From: Bacteroidaceae bacterium
GTDB taxonomy: Bacteria; Bacteroidota; Bacteroidia; Bacteroidales; Bacteroidaceae
Length of the DNA stretch: 34,686 bases
Direction of reading: 5' to 3'
NCBI GenBank assembly: GCA_017407905.1
Contig: JAFQVS010000053.1
Span: forward strand, 1 to 34,686
The notes beneath the pieces were generated by a model. That model saw nothing but the letters and a program-made list of their open reading frames with translations. It was not told where the DNA came from and made no database searches. How positions within the stretch are numbered: the first letter of the stretch is position 1; the number at the start of each line of letters is the position of its first letter. This document shows, piece after piece, positions 7,860-17,034 of the stretch. The translations under genes were made by a program, and so were the position numbers.

Positions 7860-8732
7860 ATGAAATTGAATATTATTGTATTGGCCAAGCAGGTACCCGA
7901 TACTCGCAACGTGGGCGAGCAGGCGATGAACGCCGATGGTACCATTAACCGCGCGGCGCTTCCGGCAATTTTTAATCCCGAGGATTTAAATGCGCTCGAG
8001 CAGGCACTGCAATTGAAAGAGGCCAATCCCGAGAGTAAAATAACTGTTCTGACGATGGGTCCTTATCGCGCGGCCGACATTCTGCGCGAGGCACTCTATC
8101 GTGGTGCCGATGAGGGTATTCTTCTGACCGACCGTGCCTTTGCCGGTGCCGACACGCTTGCAACGTCGTATGCGCTTGCGGCGGCAATAAAAAAGGTGGG
8201 TCATTATGATATTGTGCTGTGTGGACGTCAGGCAATCGACGGCGACACGGCTCAGGTGGGCCCGCAGGTTGCTCGGGAGCTCTCTGTGCCGCAGGTAACA
8301 TACGTGCGCCGCATAGTATCGTTGAACGAGGAGAGGATAATAGTCGAGCGCTCTATTGAGAATGGAGTAGAGAGGGTCGAAGCGCCTCTGCCGCTGTTGC
8401 TCACCGTAGATGGTGCCGCCGACGCTTGTCGCCCCGCAAACGCCTACCGTCTGCTGCGCTTCCATCGTGCGGCAACACCCACGGAGCGTGCATCCGAGGG
8501 CTATCGTTACGAGGCTCAGATTTCCGCCGACGAGGCTCTGAGGCTGAAAGAGTGGTCGCTTGCCGACGTTGACGGCGATGCTGCCCGCTGCGGCCTTAGC
8601 GGCTCGCCCACAAAGGTGCGTAAGGTTGAGAATGTGGTCTTCCGCGCCAAAGAGAGTAAACGCTACACGGCCGCCGACGAGGATATAAAATCGCTTATCG
8701 GCGAGCTATTGTCTAACCACACGATAGGATAA
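7860..8732 (+). CDS. etfB: Electron transfer flavoprotein, beta subunit
   Basis: Smaller subunit of the ETF heterodimer, 290 residues, cytoplasmic. It starts with LNIIVLAKQVPDT and carries the family signature CGRQAIDGDTAQVGP (121-135) of the AMP/FAD-binding beta subunit. With EtfA it accepts electrons from the acyl-CoA dehydrogenase encoded two genes downstream. The stop is eight bases before etfA, so the three genes form an operon. Whether this ETF is a simple carrier or a bifurcating type cannot be told by eye. Confidence 0.95.
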   Translation: MKLNIIVLAKQVPDTRNVGEQAMNADGTINRAALPAIFNPEDLNALEQALQLKEANPESKITVLTMGPYRAADILREALYRGADEGILLTDRAFAGADTLATSYALAAAIKKVGHYDIVLCGRQAIDGDTAQVGPQVARELSVPQVTYVRRIVSLNEERIIVERSIENGVERVEAPLPLLLTVDGAADACRPANAYRLLRFHRAATPTERASEGYRYEAQISADEALRLKEWSLADVDGDAARCGLSGSPTKVRKVENVVFRAKESKRYTAADEDIKSLIGELLSNHTIG

Positions 8733-8740
8733 TACGCATT

Positions 8741-9760
8741 ATGAATGATATATTGGTTTATTGCGAGCTCGACGGCTCACGCGTTGCCGACGTCAGCCTC
8801 GAACTTCTGAGCAAGGGACGCTCTCTTGCCGATAGATTGGGCGTAAAATTGGCCGCCGTTGCCATCGGTGCCGGCCTCGACGCTGTTGCCGCACAAGTGT
8901 GGCCCTACGGCGCCGACACGCTTCATCTGTTCGACGACGCCTCGCTCGAATACTACACGACGCAGCCGCACGCCTCGGCGCTGTGCAAGCTCATCAAAGA
9001 GGAGCAACCGCAGATTGTGCTGCTGGGCGCCACGGTTATCGGGCGAGACCTTGCCCCCCGAATATCCTCGACACTGCGCAGCGGACTGACAGCCGACTGC
9101 ACAGCCCTCGAAATTGGCGACTACGAGGATAAAAAGAGTGGCGAGCGGATAGAGAATCTGCTCTACTCGGTGCGTCCCGCTTTTGGCGGAAATATTGTGG
9201 CCACCATCGTCAACCCCTACTGCCGTCCACAGATGGCAACCGTGCGCGAGGGTGTGATGCCAATGAACCGAGTGCGCAGCGACAACTACGAGGGCACAAT
9301 CGTCTCGCACCCCATCGAACAATATATTACCCCCGCCGACCGCCTTGTGCGCATCATAGAGCGCCACGTGCAGCCCAAAGAAAATAAACTAAAGAGCGCC
9401 CCCATTGTGGTGGCCGGAGGCTATGGAATGGGCAGCAAAGAGAATTTCGAGATGCTGCACAAGCTGGCCCATCTTCTGCACGGCGAGGTAGGCGCCACAC
9501 GTGCAGCCATCGACGCGGGATTCTCGACGCACGACCGTCAGATAGGACAGACGGGCCTTACCGTTCGCCCAAAAGTATATATCGCCTGTGGAATTTCGGG
9601 ACAGGTACAGCACATTTCGGGAATGCAGGATAGCGGAATAATAATATCGGTGAACAGCGACCCCGACGCACCCATAAACGCAATTGCCGATTATGTGGTA
9701 ACGGGACGCGTCGAGGAGGTAATCCCTAAGTTAATTAACTTTTATCAGCAGAAACAATGA
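8741..9760 (+). CDS. etfA: Electron transfer flavoprotein, alpha subunit
   Basis: FAD-binding subunit of ETF, 339 residues. The C-terminal FAD domain begins near IVVAGGYGMGSKENF and contains GEVGATRAAIDAGF, RQIGQTG, KVYIACGISGQVQHISGM and ISVNSDPDAPINAIADY, all classical EtfA motifs. The N-terminal domain is the Rossmann-like ETF domain. The stop overlaps the acyl-CoA dehydrogenase start by four bases (ATGA at 9757-9760), which suggests coupled translation and matched amounts of the partners. Confidence 0.96.
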   Translation: MNDILVYCELDGSRVADVSLELLSKGRSLADRLGVKLAAVAIGAGLDAVAAQVWPYGADTLHLFDDASLEYYTTQPHASALCKLIKEEQPQIVLLGATVIGRDLAPRISSTLRSGLTADCTALEIGDYEDKKSGERIENLLYSVRPAFGGNIVATIVNPYCRPQMATVREGVMPMNRVRSDNYEGTIVSHPIEQYITPADRLVRIIERHVQPKENKLKSAPIVVAGGYGMGSKENFEMLHKLAHLLHGEVGATRAAIDAGFSTHDRQIGQTGLTVRPKVYIACGISGQVQHISGMQDSGIIISVNSDPDAPINAIADYVVTGRVEEVIPKLINFYQQKQ

Positions 9761-11460
9761 ACTATTATACCGACAATAAGGTGCTCGGCCACTATCTGAG
9801 GCACCCGCTTATGCAACGCATCGTGCAGATGCAGGAGCACAACTATACTCAGGCCGATAAATACAATTACGCCCCAATCGACTTTGACGAGGCCGTCGAG
9901 GGCTACGAGCAGGTGCTCGAACTTATCGGCCGCTTGTGTGCCGAGGTGATTGCCCCCAATGCCACCGAGGTAGAGGCCGACGGCCCCACGCTCAAGGATG
10001 GCCGCGTTATATACGCCCCGGCAACCGAGCAGAATCTCGACCTTTTCCGCAAGGCCGGGCTTATGGGAATATCGCTCCCGCGCGAGTATGGCGGACTGAA
10101 CTTTCCCCGCACGGTGTTTATCCTCATCGAGGATGTCGTAACGCGCGCCGATGCAGCCTTTGGCAATCTGTGGGGCCTGCAAGATTGCGCCGAGACCATT
10201 CACAGCTTCGGCAGCGAGGAGCAGTGCCAACGCTTTTTGCCCCGCGTGTGCGCAGGCGAGACAATGTCGATGGACTTAACCGAGCCCGACGCAGGCAGCG
10301 ACCTTCAGAGCGTGCGTCTGAAGGCCTCGTACAGCGAGGCCGACGGCTGTTGGTATCTCGATGGCGTCAAGCGCTTTATAACCAACGGCGACTCGGATAT
10401 TCACCTTGTGCTTGCCCGCAGCGAAGAGGGCAGTGTCGATGGACGCGGCCTCTCGCTCTTTGTTGTCGAGAAGAGTTGCGGCGGAGTACACACACGCCGC
10501 ATCGAGGATAAGATGGGCATTCACGGTTCGCCCACCTGCGAGATTGTCTTTAACCACGCCCGCGCCGAGCTTATCGGCTCGCGTCGTATGGGACTTATAA
10601 AATATGTGATGGCGCTTATGAACGGTGCGCGTCTGGGAATAGCCACGCAAAGCGTGGGCCTTGCTCAGGCTGCTTACAGCGAGGCGCTCGCGTATGCCCG
10701 CAGCCGCAAGCAATTCGGCAAGGCCATTATCAATTTTCCCGCGGTCTATGACCTTGTCGGAGGGATGAAGGCCCGCCTCGACGCAGCCCGCAGCCTCCTT
10801 TACGAGACCTCGCGCAATGTCGATATGTCGGGACAGTTTACTGCGTTGGCCCGCGAGCGTACACTCACCCCCGAGGAGCGCGCCGAGGCAAAAATCTTCG
10901 CCAAAAAGGCCGATGCTCTGACCCCTATTATAAAAGGTATAGGCAGCGAGATTGCCAACCTTAACGCCTACGACTGCGTGCAGGTACACGGAGGCTCGGG
11001 TTATATGCGCGACTATGTGTGCGAACGCATCTACCGCGACGCACGCATCACGTCAATCTACGAGGGCACGACGCAGTTGCAGGTAGTGGCGGCCATACGC
11101 TATGCGACAAGCGGATTCTATGGCCAGCTGCTCGACGAGTATCTTGCCGCCGAGGTGCCCGAGAGGCTCGCTCCTCTGCACGGTCGCATCGCAAAGATGG
11201 CAGCCGATTATAAGGCTGCGGTCGAGAAGGCACAGGCGTCTGCCTGTCAGGAGTCGCTCGATTTTCTCTCGCGCCGCCTCTACGAGATGGCAGCATATAC
11301 AATTATGGCCGCGCTGCTGATGGCCGACGCTGCCGCCGACGAAGAGCTCTTTGCATCGTCGCTCAACCGCTTCGTGGCAATGGCCGAGGCGCTTGTGGCC
11401 GGCCACGCTGCATATATCGAGGCTTACACCCCCGAACTTTTGCAATATTATGAAAAATAA
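9757..11460 (+). CDS. Acyl-CoA dehydrogenase, long form with C-terminal extension
   Basis: FAD-dependent acyl-CoA dehydrogenase, 567 residues against about 380 for the simple family. The core has MDLTEPDAGSDLQSV (172-186), the flavin-binding loop ending in KRFITNG (205-211), RKQFGK (317-322), VQVHGGSGYMRDY (408-420) and IYEGTTQLQ (434-442). Glu436 is at the position of the catalytic base of medium- and short-chain enzymes. About 120 extra residues follow (450-567), helical and alanine-rich, as in long acyl-CoA dehydrogenases with an extra C-terminal domain. Its electron partner is the EtfBA encoded directly upstream. The physiological acyl-CoA is unknown; in a fermenting bacterium it may run in the reducing direction (enoyl-CoA to acyl-CoA). 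Confidence 0.95.
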   Translation: MNYYTDNKVLGHYLRHPLMQRIVQMQEHNYTQADKYNYAPIDFDEAVEGYEQVLELIGRLCAEVIAPNATEVEADGPTLKDGRVIYAPATEQNLDLFRKAGLMGISLPREYGGLNFPRTVFILIEDVVTRADAAFGNLWGLQDCAETIHSFGSEEQCQRFLPRVCAGETMSMDLTEPDAGSDLQSVRLKASYSEADGCWYLDGVKRFITNGDSDIHLVLARSEEGSVDGRGLSLFVVEKSCGGVHTRRIEDKMGIHGSPTCEIVFNHARAELIGSRRMGLIKYVMALMNGARLGIATQSVGLAQAAYSEALAYARSRKQFGKAIINFPAVYDLVGGMKARLDAARSLLYETSRNVDMSGQFTALARERTLTPEERAEAKIFAKKADALTPIIKGIGSEIANLNAYDCVQVHGGSGYMRDYVCERIYRDARITSIYEGTTQLQVVAAIRYATSGFYGQLLDEYLAAEVPERLAPLHGRIAKMAADYKAAVEKAQASACQESLDFLSRRLYEMAAYTIMAALLMADAAADEELFASSLNRFVAMAEALVAGHAAYIEAYTPELLQYYEK

Positions 11461-11470
11461 ATAAATTATT

Positions 11471-12058
11471 ATGGAAACAGAGAACAGATACCTGCGTGTG
11501 GCTTACACGCTTTACAAGCACCGCGACGGCGTGTGCGAGGAGTGGGAACAGACAACCCGTGAACAACCCTTTGCCTTCCTTACAGGCGTGGGATACACCC
11601 TCGACGCATTCGAGGAGCGCCTCAAAGACCTAAAGAAGGGCGAGGAATTTGACTTTACAATCCCCTCGGCCGAGGCCTTTGGCGAGTATGAGCCCTCGCA
11701 CACTCAGGAGCACAGCCGCGAGGATTTTACAATCGACGGAAAATTCGACTCGGCACACATCTACGAGGGTAATATCATTGAGATGGTGCGTAATATTGAT
11801 AAGTCGGTAATCTATGCGGTGGTAAAAGAGGTTACCCCCACAAAGGTGGTGCTCGACTTTAATCATCCGCTTGCAGGATGCGACCTTCAGTTTGTGGGTA
11901 CGGTCATCGAGAATCGTCCCGCAAAAGAGCACGAGATGAAGAAATTCTACGAGCAGTTGCGCGCGGCGGCAAAAGGCTGCGGCGGATGCAGCGGTTGCGG
12001 CAGCGAGGGCTGCGGCGAGGGCTGTGGCGACGGTTGCGGAGGTTGCTGCGGTAACTGA
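11471..12058 (+). CDS. SlyD-like FKBP peptidyl-prolyl isomerase with cysteine-rich tail
   Basis: FKBP-type prolyl isomerase/chaperone of the SlyD class, 195 residues, cytoplasmic. The FKBP core (about 5-65 and 125-150) is split by an inserted chaperone domain (about 70-120). FNHPLAGCDLQFVGTV (130-145) is the SlyD signature after the insert. In place of the histidine-rich metal tail of E. coli SlyD, the last 26 residues are glycine and cysteine, with Cys at 170, 173, 176, 181, 185, 189, 192 and 193. This is a probable soft-metal site (zinc, nickel or copper). It lies ten bases after the acyl-CoA dehydrogenase, and may be cotranscribed. The downstream gap (12059-12138) has only a weak GGCCGC/GCGGCC stem at 12095-12114. 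Confidence 0.9.
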   Translation: METENRYLRVAYTLYKHRDGVCEEWEQTTREQPFAFLTGVGYTLDAFEERLKDLKKGEEFDFTIPSAEAFGEYEPSHTQEHSREDFTIDGKFDSAHIYEGNIIEMVRNIDKSVIYAVVKEVTPTKVVLDFNHPLAGCDLQFVGTVIENRPAKEHEMKKFYEQLRAAAKGCGGCSGCGSEGCGEGCGDGCGGCCGN

Positions 12059-12138
12059 TTGAGCCACTGTAAATAAGAAATAATAAAGAGGGGTGGCCGC
12101 CTCGACGTGCGGCCTCGCCTCATTTGAATATTGGACAG

Positions 12139-13218
12139 ATGAATTCTTTCGGAAGAATATTGAGGCTGACAACGTTTGGCGAGTCGCACGGCGAGGCCAT
12201 CGGCGGAGTGCTCGACGGCTATCCTGCGGGCATTCTCATCGACGAGGAGTTTGTGCGCAGGCAGATGCAGCGCCGTCGCCCCGGACAGAGTGCCGTTACC
12301 ACGGCGCGCAACGAGGCCGACGAGGTACATTTCCTCTCGGGTATCTTCGAGGGGCGCTCGACGGGCACGCCAATAGCCTTTATCATACAAAATACCAATA
12401 ATCGCAGCGCCGACTATGGTAATCTGCGCGAGGCTTTCCGTCCCTCGCACGCCGACTATGTCTATGAACAGAAATACGGCGTGCGCGACTATCGTGGCGG
12501 CGGACGCTCCTCGGCGCGCGAGACGGCGGTGCGTGTGGCGGCCGGTGCGCTTGCGATGCTGGCGCTCAGAGCCTCGGGCATCGAAATTGCGGCCTATACG
12601 TCGCAGGTGGGCGATATTATGCTCGACAAGGATTATAAGGCCTATAATCTTGCGTCGGCCGAAGAGAATATCGTGCGCTGCCCCGACGCCGAAGCGGCCC
12701 TGCGTATGCAGCAGCTGATTCTCGACGTCAAGCGCGAGGGCGACACTGTTGGCGGCGTTGTTTCCTGTGTGATAAAGGGTGCCCCCGTGGGGCTGGGCGA
12801 GCCTCTGTACGACAAGCTGTCGGCTCGATTGGCACAGGCTATGCTGTCGATAAACGCGGCAAAGGGCTTCGAGTATGGCAACGGATTCGCAGCGGCTGTG
12901 GGGCGAGGCTCGCAGCAGAATGATATTTTATGCAACCGCGACGGACGCATCGCAGCGCTCACAAACAACAGCGGCGGCATTCAGGGTGGAATATCCAACG
13001 GAGAGGATATTTACTTCCGCGTGGCCTTTAAGCCCGTGGCAACCATCCTCACCGAGCAACCCACCGTTACGCGCGAAGGCCGGCCCACCGTGATAGCCGC
13101 CCGCGGACGACACGACCCCTGTGTGGTGCCTCGTGCCGTGCCTGTGGTCGAGGCGATGGCGGCGCTTGTCATCCTCGACTTTTTGCGCATCGAAAGAGGC
13201 AATCAATCTTGTAAATAA
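12139..13218 (+). CDS. aroC: Chorismate synthase
   Basis: Last enzyme of the shikimate pathway: converts 5-enolpyruvylshikimate-3-phosphate to chorismate using reduced FMN. 359 residues from the ATG at 12139. The frame could be extended five codons to a TTG at 12124, but [18 protein letters not shown] is the family's usual start. Signatures are FGESHG (13-18), [21 protein letters not shown] and the C-terminal [17 protein letters not shown]. Length is normal for the family. It has no functional link to the etf genes. It probably shares their transcript only by position, as no clear terminator separates them. Confidence 0.96.
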   Translation: MNSFGRILRLTTFGESHGEAIGGVLDGYPAGILIDEEFVRRQMQRRRPGQSAVTTARNEADEVHFLSGIFEGRSTGTPIAFIIQNTNNRSADYGNLREAFRPSHADYVYEQKYGVRDYRGGGRSSARETAVRVAAGALAMLALRASGIEIAAYTSQVGDIMLDKDYKAYNLASAEENIVRCPDAEAALRMQQLILDVKREGDTVGGVVSCVIKGAPVGLGEPLYDKLSARLAQAMLSINAAKGFEYGNGFAAAVGRGSQQNDILCNRDGRIAALTNNSGGIQGGISNGEDIYFRVAFKPVATILTEQPTVTREGRPTVIAARGRHDPCVVPRAVPVVEAMAALVILDFLRIERGNQSCK

Positions 13219-13326
13219 GGGGCTGCTTGAAATTATATTGCCGCTTTTTCTACAATATGAAAAACCCCCTTAAGAAAAGAGACTTTTTTTAGAAATATAC
13301 AGAGCTTCTAAATATCGGATATTACT

Positions 13327-15213
13327 ATGGATGTAATTGATTCAAAAAGCACCACTCCCCGGAGTGTTACAAAAGTGAACCGTCTGCTGCTTGCCGCAAT
13401 ATGTGTGGTGGTGTGGGCGCTGTTGGCATTTTATGAGCAGGCGCAGCTGTTGCGCATCGAGGCGCAGTCGCTCTTCCTTTACGACGACCTCTTTTTTATA
13501 AATTCAATGAAAGTGCCCGCGGGAATGTTGGGTTACATAGGTTGTTTCCTCACGCAATTCCTCTATTATCCTGCGCTGGGAGCGGCAATCTTTGTGGCGC
13601 TGCTCGCCGTGGTCTATCTGCTCACGCGCAAGGCCTTTCGCATTTCGGCGCACTATGCAATGGTGGCAATGCTGCCTATGCTGTTGCTGTTGGCTACAAA
13701 TACTCAGCTGGGCTATTGGATATATTACATCAAGCATCCGGGCTATTGGTTCGTGGCTACGTTGGGCACGATAGTGGGGCTGTTGGCAATATGGTTGTTT
13801 AACCGTGCCTCGTACAAACTGCACATCCCCGTGATAATAGTGTGGACTATTGTTGGTTATCCGCTTTTTGGCTTCTACGCGCTCTTCTCGGCACTCTGTA
13901 TGGCGGTCATTGCCCTGTCGATGGCCATTCGCAATGGCAACCGCAAACGCCTTATTTTCGATGGCTTTGCCGTGCTGCTGGTGGCTATTGTGCTTGCCTT
14001 TGAGGTACCTGTTTTTTGGTACGACTATTACAATGCTGTGGCCATCGAGAATATACACACGGCGGGTCTTCCCACCTATCATTGGGACATTACCTCAGAT
14101 GCCTTTATACAGAGCATTTACTTCTATTGGGCACCCTTTGCCTTGCTGTTCCTTGTGCAGCTTGTGTTTGCGGCGCTGTATAATAAGCTCTCGGGCACGT
14201 GTAAAGACTCGAAGAAAGGGCTTGCGGTGCAGATTCTGCTACTTGCGTCGGCTGTGCTTTTCTGCTATTTCTATTGGTACAAAAACACCAATTTCCGCAT
14301 CGAGAATAAGCAGGACGCGGCAATGTGGAGAGGCGATTGGAAGAGCGTGGCCGAGTATGCCCGCGACACCGAGCTTCCCTCGCGTCAGATTGTGCTGAAC
14401 CGTAATATAGCCCTTCTTAACACGGGCGAGGCGGGCGAGAAGATGTTTACCTTCCCCGACGGCAGCGCCGATATTGACGCCCCTATGGCTGTGCACCTGA
14501 CCCACACGGGCGGCCTTATGTCCTATTGGTGCTTCGGTAAATTCAATTTCTGCTACCGTTGGTGCGTCGAGAATGCCGTGGAGCGAGGCTGGACGGTCGA
14601 GTATCTTAAGCACGCCGTGCGCTCTATGCTGCTAAACGGCGAATATACCCTTGTGAAGCGCTACACAAACATTCTTAAACACACGCTCTTCCACCGCGAG
14701 TGGGCCGAGCGTTACGAGCGTCTGGCCGACAAGCCCGAGGCCATTGCAAAAGTGGCCGAGTTTAAACTGCCCCTCTCGATGGCCGTATATGCCGACGCCC
14801 TCGACGTCGATGAGTCGTTTGTCGAGGCCTATCTGCTGAATAATATCGCCACGGGTGCCACCCTTGTGCACTCGCCCACATTCTCCGAGGCTGCGCTTAT
14901 GTTCTCGCTCACACGCAAGGATACACGAGGCTTTTGGAGCAATCTCAACCGTTACCTCTACAATCGTCAGCTGCGCCGACTGCCCACACACTATCAAGAG
15001 GCAATATTGCTCTTCTCGAACCTCGACAAGAGTGTCGATGCGTCGCGCATCCCCATCGACGAGAGCATAAAAAATCGTTTCAGGGCCTTTATGAGCCGTG
15101 TCTCCAAATACAAGGGACAGAAAGAGGAGGAGATGGCGCCGCACTTTAAACAAGACTTTGGAAACACATATTGGTACTTCTATTTCTTTGTACGCAAAAT
15201 AAAAACCAACTAA
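13327..15213 (+). CDS. Polytopic membrane protein with large soluble C-terminal half (DUF6057-like)
   Basis: Unknown function, 628 residues. The first half holds eight or nine hydrophobic segments (about 19-36, 66-100, 109-125, 138-157, 167-199, 211-231, 262-286, 300-318). The second half (320-628) is soluble and helical, with repeat-like stretches such as NGEYTLVKRYTNILKH and FREALLF-type segments. It resembles Bacteroidota membrane proteins catalogued as DUF6057, judged from memory of the family. The stop is 12 bases before the CxxCH propeller lipoprotein, so the two probably act together. No promoter matching TAnnTTTG was found in the 108-base gap upstream. Confidence 0.75.
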   Translation: MDVIDSKSTTPRSVTKVNRLLLAAICVVVWALLAFYEQAQLLRIEAQSLFLYDDLFFINSMKVPAGMLGYIGCFLTQFLYYPALGAAIFVALLAVVYLLTRKAFRISAHYAMVAMLPMLLLLATNTQLGYWIYYIKHPGYWFVATLGTIVGLLAIWLFNRASYKLHIPVIIVWTIVGYPLFGFYALFSALCMAVIALSMAIRNGNRKRLIFDGFAVLLVAIVLAFEVPVFWYDYYNAVAIENIHTAGLPTYHWDITSDAFIQSIYFYWAPFALLFLVQLVFAALYNKLSGTCKDSKKGLAVQILLLASAVLFCYFYWYKNTNFRIENKQDAAMWRGDWKSVAEYARDTELPSRQIVLNRNIALLNTGEAGEKMFTFPDGSADIDAPMAVHLTHTGGLMSYWCFGKFNFCYRWCVENAVERGWTVEYLKHAVRSMLLNGEYTLVKRYTNILKHTLFHREWAERYERLADKPEAIAKVAEFKLPLSMAVYADALDVDESFVEAYLLNNIATGATLVHSPTFSEAALMFSLTRKDTRGFWSNLNRYLYNRQLRRLPTHYQEAILLFSNLDKSVDASRIPIDESIKNRFRAFMSRVSKYKGQKEEEMAPHFKQDFGNTYWYFYFFVRKIKTN

Positions 15214-15225
15214 AACTAATTGACA

Positions 15226-16731
15226 ATGAAGAAACTGTGTAATATAATTATAATGGCCGCAGCGCTTGTGGCACTCTCGTGCGGCCGCCCCACAGTGCCT
15301 GCTGCAAGCGAGGCCGTGGCCGACCATCCGGCAATATACCCCGATTATGTCGATGTAACAATCCCCTGCAATATCGCGCCGCTCACATTCGAGATAAAAG
15401 AGAAGGGCGACGAATATGTAACCCGCCTCACAGCCGGAGCCGACGAGATAATCTTGGGCAGCAGCAACGTCTGCCCCCCGACGGACGAGTGGCACGCGAT
15501 GCTCGCATCGGCCAAAGAGGGTAGTGTAAAGGTCGAGGTGTTTGTATCGAACAATGGCCGCTGGAAGGCCTATAAGCCCTTTGCCTACAACGTCTCGTCC
15601 GATACAATCGACCCATATATCTCGTATCGTCTCATTCCCCCCTCGTACGTCTGCTACGAGGCGCTCACAATAAGTCAGCGCAACCTCACAAACTACGACG
15701 AGAAGGTAATCTACAACAATATGTTGGGACAGACCGAGAGTGAGGGTTCGTGCATAAACTGCCACGCCTATAAAAACTACCGCACCGACAATATGCAATT
15801 TCACGTGCGTCAGCGCAACGGCGGAACATTCTTTGTGCACAACGGCGAGCCCCGCAAACTCAATATGACAACCGACTCGACACTCTCGGCGGGCGTCTAT
15901 CCGGCCTTTAATCCCGTCTATGATGTTGTTGCCTATTCGGTCAACAAGACAGGACAGATATTCCACACGCGCAACAGCAACAAGGTCGAGGTGCAGGACG
16001 TTGCCAGCGACGTAATAATCTATAACCCCGTCTCGAACACCGTTACCAACGTCTCAAACAACCCCAACGACCTTGAGGTGTTCCCGTGGTGGTCGCCCGA
16101 CGGCCGCACCCTCTATTACGGCTCGGCACATTTCGAGGTTATCGACACGGCAAACAGCGTGATGAAAGAGGAGATTATCCGTTACCGCGATATAAAATAC
16201 GACATTCTGCGCCGCTCGTGGAACCCCGATACATACGAGTTTGGCCCCGTCGATACAGTCTTTGCAGCCTCGCGCTTGGGCAAGAGCGCCACATTCCCCC
16301 GCATCTCGCCCGACGGCCGCTATCTGCTCTTTGCGTTGGGCGAGTATGGCTGTTTCCACGTATGGCACAAAGATGCCGACCTTCATCTGCTCGACCTTGC
16401 CACGGGAAGCGATTGGGCGCTCACCGAGGCCAATTCGCAGTGGGCCGAGAGCTACCACTCGTGGAGCAGTAACTCGCGCTGGATACTCTTTTCGAGCCGC
16501 CGCGAGGACACCAACTACACGCGTCTGTTCATTGCCCACGTCGATGCCGACGGGAAAGCCTCGAAGGCATTTGTGCTGCCGCAGTCCTCGCCCGACTTTT
16601 ACCCAATGTTCGACCGCTCGTACAACGTCCCCGAATTTATGGTCGAGCCTGTGAATTTCACCCCGCAGGAGATTGCCCGCATAGTAAGGGGCGAGGCTGT
16701 GAAAGTAGAGTACTCGTCCACGGGAAAATAA
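15226..16731 (+). CDS. TolB/PD40-type beta-propeller lipoprotein with a CxxCH motif
   Basis: Envelope lipoprotein, 501 residues from the ATG at 15226; a TTG two codons earlier is less likely. The lipobox is VALSC (Cys19). The C-terminal two thirds contain PD40/TolB propeller blades: WWSPDGRTLYYGSAHF, FPRISPDGRYLLFALG and SWSSNSRWILFSSRRED. Between the N-terminal domain and the propeller sits SCINCH (175-180), a CxxCH of the kind that binds heme c covalently; His180 would be the axial ligand. Similar lipoproteins are sometimes labelled cytochrome c biosynthesis proteins, but function is not established. It is paired with the membrane protein upstream and followed by a strong hairpin terminator. 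Confidence 0.75.
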   Translation: MKKLCNIIIMAAALVALSCGRPTVPAASEAVADHPAIYPDYVDVTIPCNIAPLTFEIKEKGDEYVTRLTAGADEIILGSSNVCPPTDEWHAMLASAKEGSVKVEVFVSNNGRWKAYKPFAYNVSSDTIDPYISYRLIPPSYVCYEALTISQRNLTNYDEKVIYNNMLGQTESEGSCINCHAYKNYRTDNMQFHVRQRNGGTFFVHNGEPRKLNMTTDSTLSAGVYPAFNPVYDVVAYSVNKTGQIFHTRNSNKVEVQDVASDVIIYNPVSNTVTNVSNNPNDLEVFPWWSPDGRTLYYGSAHFEVIDTANSVMKEEIIRYRDIKYDILRRSWNPDTYEFGPVDTVFAASRLGKSATFPRISPDGRYLLFALGEYGCFHVWHKDADLHLLDLATGSDWALTEANSQWAESYHSWSSNSRWILFSSRREDTNYTRLFIAHVDADGKASKAFVLPQSSPDFYPMFDRSYNVPEFMVEPVNFTPQEIARIVRGEAVKVEYSSTGK

Positions 16732-16764
16732 TCCCTCCCCGCAGCCGCGTTGCAAACTAAAATA

Positions 16765-16809
16765 CGGCCCCCGTAATGAGCCTTACGCTCATTACGGGGG
16801 CCTCTTTGT
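16765..16809 (+). terminator. Strong hairpin terminator
   Basis: A 16-bp perfect stem: GGCCCCCGTAATGAGC (16766-16781) pairs with GCTCATTACGGGGGCC (16787-16802) around a five-base loop, followed by TCTTTGT. It ends the membrane protein/propeller unit. The rest of the 379-base gap (16810-17110) holds AT-rich DNA and then the promoter and leader of the FAS1 operon; no gene is visible. Confidence 0.8.
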
Positions 16810-16997
16810 ATGCGCCCGTCAACTGCGCGTAAGGGCAATCATCTCAATTAGCGCAAAGCAGCCTCTCGCACTAAAAAAACACAAACATTGTTTAAAATAA
16901 ATAAAAATTGACAGAGGTAAAAATTGGCTTTTTGCACATTTTAAACAGACTGTTGAAAGAAAAAAATGCAACATATAAATAAATTTAATGTTTTTTA

Positions 16998-17028
16998 TTT
17001 GAACATTAAACGAAAAGAGTTATTTTTG
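16998..17028 (+). promoter_or_regulatory. Bacteroides-type promoter of the FAS1/SusCD operon
   Basis: TTTG at 16998-17001 and TATTTTTG at 17021-17028 match the -33 (TTTG) and -7 (TAnnTTTG) boxes with a 19-base spacer, the best promoter match in the window. Transcription should begin near 17035, leaving a leader of about 75 bases before the first FAS1 gene. Confidence 0.75.
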
Positions 17029-17034
17029 CGCGTT

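Noticed and set aside
12095-12114. Terminator between the SlyD-like gene and aroC
   Set aside because: Only six pairs with an eight-base loop and no T run; too weak to call.
12124-12138. TTG start giving a five-residue longer chorismate synthase
   Set aside because: The ATG at 12139 gives the standard family N-terminus.
14632-15966. A 444-codon minus-strand frame
   Set aside because: It is antisense to the membrane protein and the propeller lipoprotein, both of which have clear signals and motifs. Strong G/C bias at third positions removes stops on the opposite strand.
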